Source: Clostridia bacterium
Lineage (GTDB): Bacteria > Bacillota > Clostridia > Oscillospirales > Acutalibacteraceae
Direction: 5' to 3'
DNA: 32,138 nucleotides
Assembly: GCA_017521365.1 (NCBI GenBank)
Contig: JAFXCT010000128.1
Span: 1 to 32,138 of the forward strand
Shown piece after piece: positions 8,423-14,690 of the stretch. The notes beneath the pieces were generated by a model. It saw nothing but the letters and a program-made list of their open reading frames with translations, had not been told where the DNA came from and ran no database searches. Every line of letters begins with the position of its first letter. Within the stretch, counting starts at the first letter, position 1. Position numbers and translations under genes: made by a program.

Positions 8423-9868
8423 ATGAACAGCAAAAAACGCAAAAGCGGCGTGCTAATGCACGTTTCCTCTTTACCCGGTGAATACTCAACAGGCAGCTTC
8501 GGCAGGGAAGCAAAGGAATTTATTGATTTTTTAAGCAGCTGCGGCTTTTCAATGTGGCAGGTGCTGCCCTTCTGCCTTGTAGATGAGTGCAATTCACCCT
8601 ACAAATCCTATTCGGCTTTCGGCGGCAATCCTTATTTTGTTGACCTGCCCACACTTTTTGAGCAGGGCTTGCTGACAAAAGAGGAGCTTGACTCCTGCCG
8701 CCAGCAGACACCGTACAGCTGTGAATTCGTACGCCTTTACCACACGAGAACAGCCGTGCTTATGAATGCGGCAAAGCGTGTTGACGAAAGCCTGAAAAGC
8801 AAGATTTCGGCTTTTATTGACGGCAACGTTTATTTAAAGCAGTTCTGTGAATTTATGGCGCTGAAAAAAGCCAACGGTGAAAAGCCGTGGACCGAATGGA
8901 CGGTAACGGATTACGACCCCGAGGTGCTTTTCCTGTGGCAATTTATTCAGTACGAGTTTTTCACACAATGGGCTGAAATCAAGAAATATGCCAATGGCAA
9001 AGGCATAAAGATAATCGGCGATATTCCGATTTATGTTTCGTTCGATTCCTGCGACGTCTGGGCAAATAGAGAGCAGTTCCTGCTTGACAAGGACAACGTA
9101 CCCACCTGCGTTGCCGGTGTACCGCCCGATTATTTTGCCGAGGAGGGTCAGCTGTGGGGCAACCCGATTTATGACTGGGCAAAAATGGAAAAGGACAACT
9201 TCAAGTGGTGGCGAGCAAGACTCGGCCACAACCTTGATATGTTTGACGCAGTAAGGATTGACCACTTCCGCGGCATTGAAAGCTACTGGAGCGTTGACGG
9301 CAAGGCAACTACAGCCAAAAACGGCAAATGGGTGAAGGGTCCTGGCGAAAGGTTTGTCGATATGGCAAAGGAAATCGCCGGCGAAAAGCTGATTATTGCC
9401 GAAGACCTCGGCGACATTACAAAGGAAGTTATCGACCTTGTGGAATACAGCGGCTTCCCCGGAATGAGGGTTTTCCAGTTCGGATTTTTAAGCGATAACG
9501 ACAATCCTCATCAGCCGCACAACTACACCGACAACTGCATTGCATACACCGGCACTCACGATAACAACACTCTGCTCGGCTACGTGTGGGAGCTCGGCGA
9601 AGAAACAAGGAAGGGTATGCTCGAATACTGCGGATATTATTCACCCGACTGGAACAACGGCTATTCTGCTATCATCCGCACAATTTTTGCTTCCCACGCA
9701 GATACCGTTATTCTTCCCATACAGGATTTGCTCGGCTACGGCTCCGACACACGCCTTAATATTCCCGGCAAGGCGGACGGCAACTGGCAGTACAGAGTTA
9801 CCGCCGAACAAATCGCCTCAATTGACAAAAACCGCTGGAAAAGGCTCAACTACCTTTACAGAAGATAA
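8423..9868 (+). CDS. malQ: 4-alpha-glucanotransferase (amylomaltase, GH77)
   Basis: 481 residues, the usual length for a bacterial amylomaltase. It transfers alpha-1,4-glucan segments between malto-oligosaccharides, releasing glucose, in the cytoplasm. The GH77 hallmarks are QVLPFCLVDECNSPYKSYSA (46-65), the nucleophile Asp280 in VRIDHFRG, the acid/base Glu327 in IIAEDLGD, and Asp380 in YTGTHDNNT. There is no signal peptide. The GGAG ribosome site is 8 bp before the ATG. It stands alone between the arg operon and the secreted glycan genes; no maltose transporter or phosphorylase is nearby, so it probably serves general glycogen or maltodextrin turnover. Confidence 0.97.
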   Translation: MNSKKRKSGVLMHVSSLPGEYSTGSFGREAKEFIDFLSSCGFSMWQVLPFCLVDECNSPYKSYSAFGGNPYFVDLPTLFEQGLLTKEELDSCRQQTPYSCEFVRLYHTRTAVLMNAAKRVDESLKSKISAFIDGNVYLKQFCEFMALKKANGEKPWTEWTVTDYDPEVLFLWQFIQYEFFTQWAEIKKYANGKGIKIIGDIPIYVSFDSCDVWANREQFLLDKDNVPTCVAGVPPDYFAEEGQLWGNPIYDWAKMEKDNFKWWRARLGHNLDMFDAVRIDHFRGIESYWSVDGKATTAKNGKWVKGPGERFVDMAKEIAGEKLIIAEDLGDITKEVIDLVEYSGFPGMRVFQFGFLSDNDNPHQPHNYTDNCIAYTGTHDNNTLLGYVWELGEETRKGMLEYCGYYSPDWNNGYSAIIRTIFASHADTVILPIQDLLGYGSDTRLNIPGKADGNWQYRVTAEQIASIDKNRWKRLNYLYRR

Positions 9869-9897
9869 TTGCAAGTCAATACCCGTTATGTTATAAT
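9869..9897 (+). promoter_or_regulatory. Promoter of the DUF4838 gene
   Basis: TTGCAA (9869-9874), 17-bp spacer, TATAAT (9892-9897), beginning on the base after the malQ stop codon. The GGAGGGG ribosome site at 9915-9921 then serves the ATG at 9928. Confidence 0.75.
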
Positions 9898-9927
9898 TAA
9901 GAAAAATCCACCACGGAGGGGATAATA

Positions 9928-11811
9928 ATGCTCGCATACGTTAAAGGCTTTTTCTATTTTATTGAAGTACTCCTTCTTGTTATCGGTGTAATTCCCGTCA
10001 GCACCGACGGTGTTGACTACGGCGGCGGTGAATACTCCGCACCTGAAATCAACACACCTATGTACATAGTTGAAAACGGCGAAACGGATTTCGTTATTGT
10101 TACAGCAGACGGTGCAGACGCTTGCATTATGACTGCTGTTGAAGAATTGCAGACCTATGTTGAAAAAATCAGCGGTGCTAAGCTTCGACACGTAACGGAA
10201 AGCTCATACGCCGAAGGAAAAGCTATCGTGCTCGGTGAAACAGGGCTTAACGTAACCGATACAGACTGCTCAGCAATCGGTGAGGACGGCTTCCTGATTT
10301 ATTCCGACGGCGAATATCTCCTTATTAACGGCGAGGACAGCCGAGGCACGCTTTACGGTGTTTACACGCTGCTTGAAGAATATTTCGGCGTGCGCTGGTT
10401 CACACCCACGCTTGAGCGTGTGCCGACAAGCGAGGATTTGGTTGTAGATGCGGCGATTGACAGAATTGTTGAGCCGTCGTTTACCGTGCGAAGAAACGCC
10501 TGCCCCGGCACAAATTCCTCACACTATGCAAGAAACAAAATCAATGTCACCTTCTGGGACGAAATGGAAAACCACGGCGGTGCAATGACCTTTGTGCTGT
10601 GGGATGTTACGCTTGACACGCTTGTACCCGATTCCCTGTTTGCAGAGCATCCGGAGTATTTTGCAATGAATCCCGACGGTACACGAACAACAGACCACGT
10701 CTGCCTCTCTCACCCCGAGGTGCTCCCCATTGCAATTGCTAACGGCAGGCAGGCTATTCTTGACTGTCCCAGAGAAACCGCAAAATATATCCATATAGGT
10801 CAGAAGGACAATTCAAATTACTGCCATTGTGAAACCTGCGAAGCTCTTTACGCAAAATACGGTGCAATCAGCGCACCGACTATCATTTTCACAAACGCCT
10901 TTGCAGATGCGCTTGACGATGAATTTCCCGATATGACCTTCACCTTCTACGCCTACGGGGAAACCGACAGACCTCCGACTGACCTGTCGCTTCGCTGCAA
11001 CAAAAATGTTGTGCCCGTGCTTTGCGGCATACACAGAGCCTGCCGCAGCCACCCGATTACGGAATGCGGCGCTATTGACGGCCATGAAACTTTCGACAAT
11101 CTCTTTGTAGAGCAGGAGCCCTTTGTAGCCGAGGATCACGCTGTATGGACAAAGCTGGCAGACAGAACCTTTATTTACGATTACACCATTAACTTCCTCA
11201 ATTCCGCACAGTTCTTCTCCAACCTTGAAACAATGCAGTCCACAATGGCATATATGCACGATATAGGCATTACGGGCTATGTCTACAACTGCGGCGACGG
11301 CCACAGCGCAGCCTTCAACGAGCTGAGAAACTACCTGCTTTGCAAGCTCCAATGGGATGTCAACGCCGACGTTGAATACCTTATGATGGACTTTATGAGC
11401 GAGTATTACGGCGAAGAAGCGGCACCGTATATCAAGGAAATTCTTGATATTCAGGCTGCACAGACAGCCGCTACAGCCCACGCCTTTGATTTTGACTGGC
11501 ACTATCAGGCAGGCTTCTATCCGTTCTATAAAGTAATTGAGCTGGATAACCTGTGGAAAAAAGCGCTGAACGCAGACATTACCGAAGAACAGCTTTTCAA
11601 CGTCGAGGTTGCAAACCTGAGCTGGGAATACTTCAAGGCTAACCAGTTTATCGGCAAATACTCCTTCCTCAACCCCGGCAGACTTAAGGCAAACGAAGAG
11701 CTTTATGACAGCTTCCTTGCCCATAACGTCCACCGTGTCTCCTCCTTCGGACTTATCCCGACAGATAAAGCTCAAGTTGACTTTATGTTAAGACCGTTCA
11801 ATTGGGGTTAA
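9928..11811 (+). CDS. Secreted DUF4838-family protein with hexosaminidase-type N-terminal domain
   Basis: 627 residues. An N-terminal hydrophobic segment (about 5-24) exports or anchors the protein. Residues about 52-158 resemble the small alpha/beta domain found before GH20 and GH67 catalytic barrels: a helix starting at AVEELQTYVEKISGA, strand AIVLGETG, strand GFLIY, then NGEDSRGTLYGVYTLLEEYFG. The central region has the family pattern IHIGQKDNSNYCHCETC with a CxxC pair, typical of DUF4838 (a TIM-barrel-like domain near glycoside hydrolases). The C-terminal part is helical (MMDFMSEYYGEEAAPYIKEIL). Substrate and reaction are unknown; involvement in glycan breakdown is inferred from the domains and neighbours. 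It has its own promoter and ends at a bidirectional terminator. Confidence 0.8.
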   Translation: MLAYVKGFFYFIEVLLLVIGVIPVSTDGVDYGGGEYSAPEINTPMYIVENGETDFVIVTADGADACIMTAVEELQTYVEKISGAKLRHVTESSYAEGKAIVLGETGLNVTDTDCSAIGEDGFLIYSDGEYLLINGEDSRGTLYGVYTLLEEYFGVRWFTPTLERVPTSEDLVVDAAIDRIVEPSFTVRRNACPGTNSSHYARNKINVTFWDEMENHGGAMTFVLWDVTLDTLVPDSLFAEHPEYFAMNPDGTRTTDHVCLSHPEVLPIAIANGRQAILDCPRETAKYIHIGQKDNSNYCHCETCEALYAKYGAISAPTIIFTNAFADALDDEFPDMTFTFYAYGETDRPPTDLSLRCNKNVVPVLCGIHRACRSHPITECGAIDGHETFDNLFVEQEPFVAEDHAVWTKLADRTFIYDYTINFLNSAQFFSNLETMQSTMAYMHDIGITGYVYNCGDGHSAAFNELRNYLLCKLQWDVNADVEYLMMDFMSEYYGEEAAPYIKEILDIQAAQTAATAHAFDFDWHYQAGFYPFYKVIELDNLWKKALNADITEEQLFNVEVANLSWEYFKANQFIGKYSFLNPGRLKANEELYDSFLAHNVHRVSSFGLIPTDKAQVDFMLRPFNWG

Positions 11812-11824
11812 ATTAAATAAACAT

Positions 11825-11866
11825 AATACCGCCGTATGGAATTATCCACACGGCGGTATTTCTATG
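11825..11866. terminator. Bidirectional terminator between convergent genes
   Basis: AATACCGCCGT (11825-11835) pairs with ACGGCGGTATT (11850-11860), closed by a TGGA/TCCA extension around a small loop. T-rich sequence follows on the + side, and the minus side reads into TTATTATG-like A/T sequence. It serves the DUF4838 gene (+) and the LRR gene (-), whose stops lie only 61 bp apart. Confidence 0.85.
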
Positions 11867-11872
11867 TATTGA

Positions 11873-14107
11873 TTAATAAATCACTCTGTTAATACCAAAC
11901 AGATTCTTAAAGAATGAGAGGAACTTCTGCCAGAAGCCAGCTTTTGAAACTATGGTAATTTCGTCCAAAATCTCCTCGCCGTCGGCGTTGGTAACGGGGT
12001 TTTCTTCCTCGTCAACCAGTTTTGCATAAACCGTCGGGTTGCCGTTGGCAATAGATGTTACTCGGCACTCCAATCCATCCTCACTCACCCAAGTTGAAAC
12101 ACCTGCACCCTCAACAAACCAAGCAACCGCATAGCCCTCGGAAATTTCGATTTCTTCGAGCTGTAAAACAAGGGTTTCACCGAAGTTAACTGTTGTTTTG
12201 GACGGCTGGTTAATTACAGGTGTGCTGTCTTCCCAATCGTCGGTCGGGTTATCGGGATTTACGGGGTCGTCGGGCTGTGTAGGGTCGGACGGTGTGTGAC
12301 CCTCGTGACCCGTGCAAACTCTGAAATCAAAACCGTTTTCCTCGGCGTACGCCCTTAAATAGTCACTGTCCGTCTTTGCGCAGATATAGAAATCGTATTC
12401 GTCGCCACCTATGAAATTATACAGATCAATATACTCTATGCTGTCGGGAATATGAACAGAATTAAGGGATTCGTTATACCCAATCACATTTGTGCTTAAG
12501 TGAGTAATACCTTCGGGAAGAATGAGATAACCGCTTATATCACAGCCGTCAAACACGCTGTAACCTAAGCTGATATGATGACCGTCCGTTTCGGTGAAAT
12601 ATATGTTTCTCAGGTCGTTACAGCTGCCGAAAGCATCTGTACCTATATATTCAATCGTTGCAGGGAAAGTAATGCTGTTAAGCTTGCCGTCGTAAAATGC
12701 GCGGAAGCCTATAAAGCGCAGATTATCCGAAATAACTATGCTCTTAAGACTTTCACAGCGAATAAAGCTACCGCCGCCAACACCTACTACGCTGTCGGGC
12801 AGAATTATGCTTGTAATCCCGAGGTTACTGTCAACGTATTCAGAGCCGGTAACAGTCAACGTACCCTCTTTTACCCTGAACGTGCCGCTTGCGTTTTCGC
12901 TTATTGCAACGAGATGATTGTTTATATACAGACCGTAACCCGACCAGTTTTCCTCGTTAAAAATAGCGGCGTAAAAATTCTGATGTCCGATATAAAATAC
13001 GCTGTCGGGAATCGTTATGTCATCAATATCGGAAATATAGTTTATGGCTGATGCCGCTATGGTTGTAGTACCGTCCTTGACGGTATAGCTTTTCAAGCTT
13101 GTGTCAATATAAGCAAGATGTGTGCCTATATAAATTGCGCCGTCTTCCCAGTTTTCATCATTGTTCCAATAAGCAGTATTGGAAAACGTGTTACAAACAA
13201 ACGAAGTATGCTCGGGTATTGTAATATCCGCAAGAGCCGTACAGCCAAAAAACGCACTGTTTTCAATATAATATACGCTGTCGGGAATTACAATTTCTTC
13301 AAGACTTGTACAGCCGTAAAAAGCGCTTGCGCCTATTTCGCTGACACCTGACGGAATGGTTATGCTTTCAAGGCTTGAACAGCCGTAAAACGTGTTCGGA
13401 AATATCGTAGAAATTGAGTCGCCCCAATTTACCGTTCGGAGATTGATACAGTTTTTAAATGCGCTTGAGCTGTCAGCGCCAACTGAAACTACCGTATCGG
13501 GAATGGTAACGGATTCAAGATACTGGCAATTTTCAAAAGCTCTGCCGTTGACAGCCGTAACATAGTCCGGAACAGTGTAGCTTGTTCTCCTGTTACCCGT
13601 GGGGTAGAAAAGAAGCGTTGAATCTTCAAAAAGCACACCGTTTTCGTCACTGTAATACTTTGTGTTACCTTCGGCAACCGTAATTTCTTCAAGTGCGGTA
13701 CAGCCCTCAAAGGCATACGGGTCGCCGGCTGTAAGCCAGATATATTTCGTTGTGCTTGCGGGGATATGAATTGTTTTAAGAGCCGTGCAGTTTTTGAAGG
13801 CGGCAGGCTGAATTGAGGTTACACCCTCGGATATGGTAATGCTTGTAATCGCCGTGCAGTCCTCAAAAGCATAATACCCTATTGAGGTTACGGGGTAGCC
13901 GCCGAGAGTTGCAGGAGTAACTATGTCACCGCTTATTGAGGTATCGCAATCGGTTATGGTTGCCTGATTGTCCCTTACGTAATAGGTATAGTAGCCCGAG
14001 GTGTATTCACCCTCGGCACTTGCGCTGAATGTAAAGCCGCCAAAGGCTGATAACAGCAGTAATACTGCCATTATCATTGACAATGATTTTCTGATCGTTG
14101 TTTTCAT
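11873..14107 (-). CDS. BspA-type leucine-rich-repeat secreted surface protein
   Basis: 744 residues from the ATG at 14107-14105, chosen because AGGAGG lies 10 bp upstream (14118-14123); an in-frame ATG at 14170 lies upstream of the terminator hairpin and lacks this site. A signal peptide covers about 1-31, ending ASA. Residues about 35-590 are LRR_5/BspA repeats with the pattern AFxxCxxLxxIxIPxxVxxIG. A Pro/Asp-rich linker (DPTQPDDPVNPDNP) leads to a beta-rich C-terminal domain and a final amphipathic tail, FWQKFLSFFKNLFGINR. There is no LPXTG signal. Such proteins bind host proteins or other cells in some species, but the ligand here is unknown. A structured leader with a terminator precedes it. 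Confidence 0.88.
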   Translation of the reverse strand: MKTTIRKSLSMIMAVLLLLSAFGGFTFSASAEGEYTSGYYTYYVRDNQATITDCDTSISGDIVTPATLGGYPVTSIGYYAFEDCTAITSITISEGVTSIQPAAFKNCTALKTIHIPASTTKYIWLTAGDPYAFEGCTALEEITVAEGNTKYYSDENGVLFEDSTLLFYPTGNRRTSYTVPDYVTAVNGRAFENCQYLESVTIPDTVVSVGADSSSAFKNCINLRTVNWGDSISTIFPNTFYGCSSLESITIPSGVSEIGASAFYGCTSLEEIVIPDSVYYIENSAFFGCTALADITIPEHTSFVCNTFSNTAYWNNDENWEDGAIYIGTHLAYIDTSLKSYTVKDGTTTIAASAINYISDIDDITIPDSVFYIGHQNFYAAIFNEENWSGYGLYINNHLVAISENASGTFRVKEGTLTVTGSEYVDSNLGITSIILPDSVVGVGGGSFIRCESLKSIVISDNLRFIGFRAFYDGKLNSITFPATIEYIGTDAFGSCNDLRNIYFTETDGHHISLGYSVFDGCDISGYLILPEGITHLSTNVIGYNESLNSVHIPDSIEYIDLYNFIGGDEYDFYICAKTDSDYLRAYAEENGFDFRVCTGHEGHTPSDPTQPDDPVNPDNPTDDWEDSTPVINQPSKTTVNFGETLVLQLEEIEISEGYAVAWFVEGAGVSTWVSEDGLECRVTSIANGNPTVYAKLVDEEENPVTNADGEEILDEITIVSKAGFWQKFLSFFKNLFGINRVIY

Positions 14108-14117
14108 TTTGTGTTTA

Positions 14118-14123
14118 CCTCCT
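14118..14123 (-). promoter_or_regulatory. Strong ribosome binding site that fixes the LRR gene start
   Basis: A perfect AGGAGG on the minus strand, 10 bp before the ATG at 14107. It follows directly after the T run of the leader terminator, so the hairpin and the initiation site are almost contiguous. Confidence 0.85.
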
Positions 14124-14159
14124 AAAAATAAAAAGTGCGCCCACCGAAGATGAGCGCAC
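14124..14159 (-). terminator. Intrinsic terminator inside the LRR gene leader (attenuator)
   Basis: On the minus strand GTGCGCTCA (14159-14151), loop TCTTCGG, TGGGCGCAC (14143-14135) form a 9-bp stem with one U-G pair, followed by TTTTTATTTTTA. It lies between the promoter and the ribosome site of the same gene, so full-length mRNA requires read-through or antitermination. Confidence 0.82.
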
Positions 14160-14182
14160 AAAAAACGCAAACCCCGGTAGTC

Positions 14183-14340
14183 GCCAAACTAACATATGTG
14201 AAAATGGATGCAAATCCACAACAACAATTGTCGGAGTTTGAATTTTTATCAAATTCCCAATTGTTGTTGGCAAAAATAAGTGCAATTATCCCGTAAAAAG
14301 AAAAAACACACCCGATTTTCACATATTAAGTTAGTTTGGC
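14183..14340 (-). ncRNA. Unidentified structured leader RNA upstream of the LRR gene
   Basis: An outer stem pairs 14330-14340 with 14183-14193 (11 bp) and, after a 3-nt bulge (14327-14329), 14315-14326 with 14194-14205 (12 bp). An inner hairpin pairs 14258-14269 with 14219-14230 (12 bp) and, past a small bulge, 14249-14257 with 14233-14241 (8 of 9 bp). The promoter -10 at 14348-14353 (minus) predicts transcription starting about 14341, right at the 5' edge of the outer stem. The terminator hairpin follows at 14159-14124. Together this has the layout of a cis-regulatory RNA, but I recognise no known riboswitch or T-box motif. An alternative is a miniature inverted-repeat element. Confidence 0.6.
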
Positions 14341-14347
14341 ATTATTT

Positions 14348-14376
14348 AATATACCACATTTGCGCAAGTTATTCAA
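14348..14376 (-). promoter_or_regulatory. Promoter of the LRR gene
   Basis: On the minus strand TTGAAT (14376-14371), 17-bp spacer, TATATT (14353-14348). The predicted start near 14341 gives a leader of about 234 nt. Confidence 0.65.
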
Positions 14377-14439
14377 CAGTATTTTTAAAAAGCAAAAAAA
14401 TTGCGGTTTGTCGAACAAATGAAAGATGTTGTTGCCGAT

Positions 14440-14579
14440 GCCTCCCTCTGACGAGGGAGGTGGGTTTTGCGTAAGCAAAACTCGGAGGGAGAGAAAATAT
14501 ATTGAAACAGCAGCGTTATTAATCTCTCCCTCAGTCAAAATCGCAAGCGATTTCGACAGCTCCCTCGTCAGAGGGAGCC
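14440..14579. repeat. Inverted pair of double-hairpin palindromic repeats
   Basis: Copy A (14440-14494, + strand) and copy B (14579-14523, minus strand) share the start CTCCCTCTGACGAGGGAG and the end GGAGGGAGAGA/TGAGGGAGAGA. Each copy contains two hairpins: a TGAC-looped CCTCCCTC/GAGGGAGG stem, and a second stem (GTTTTGC/GCAAAAC in A, AAATCGC/GCGATTT in B). In the second hairpin the arms differ between copies but pairing is kept. A 28-bp A/T-rich spacer separates the copies. I recall similar REP-like sequences in intergenic regions of gut Oscillospirales; no other copy occurs in this window. The rest of the 14341-14690 gap holds the LRR promoter and the GH92 terminator. Confidence 0.8.
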
Positions 14580-14630
14580 GAACATAACAGCATCATAACA
14601 GACAGACAAACTGTAATTTGAGCAACAAAC

Positions 14631-14667
14631 AAAAAGCAGGCACTCACACGTTGGTGAGTGCCTGCTT
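14631..14667 (-). terminator. Terminator of the GH2-lipoprotein-GH92 operon
   Basis: AAGCAGGCACTCAC (14634-14647), 6-nt loop, GTGAGTGCCTGCTT (14654-14667): a perfect 14-bp stem. On the minus strand it is followed by TTTTTGTTTG. It lies 24 bp beyond the GH92 stop. Confidence 0.9.
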
Positions 14668-14690
14668 TAATTTTATAATGTTATTAATAA

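Noticed and set aside
14105-14170. Upstream ATG at 14170 as start of the LRR protein
   Set aside because: The extra 21 codons would run through the terminator hairpin, whereas a perfect AGGAGG and signal peptide mark the ATG at 14107.
14183-14340. Invertible promoter (phase-variation inverton) between the inverted repeats upstream of the LRR gene
   Set aside because: The arms differ by a 3-bp insertion, the promoter (14348-14376) lies outside them, no good promoter is inside, and no invertase gene is nearby.
14124-14340. Known riboswitch classes (c-di-GMP-I, cobalamin, SAM, TPP, FMN, THF) or a T-box in the LRR leader
   Set aside because: A CGCAAACC/GGTAG stretch on the + strand superficially recalls c-di-GMP-I, but it is on the wrong strand and the rest of the consensus is missing; no T-box sequence is present.
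14280-14474. Short + strand open frame
   Set aside because: It crosses the leader stem and the first copy of the palindromic repeat, and has no ribosome site or recognisable composition.
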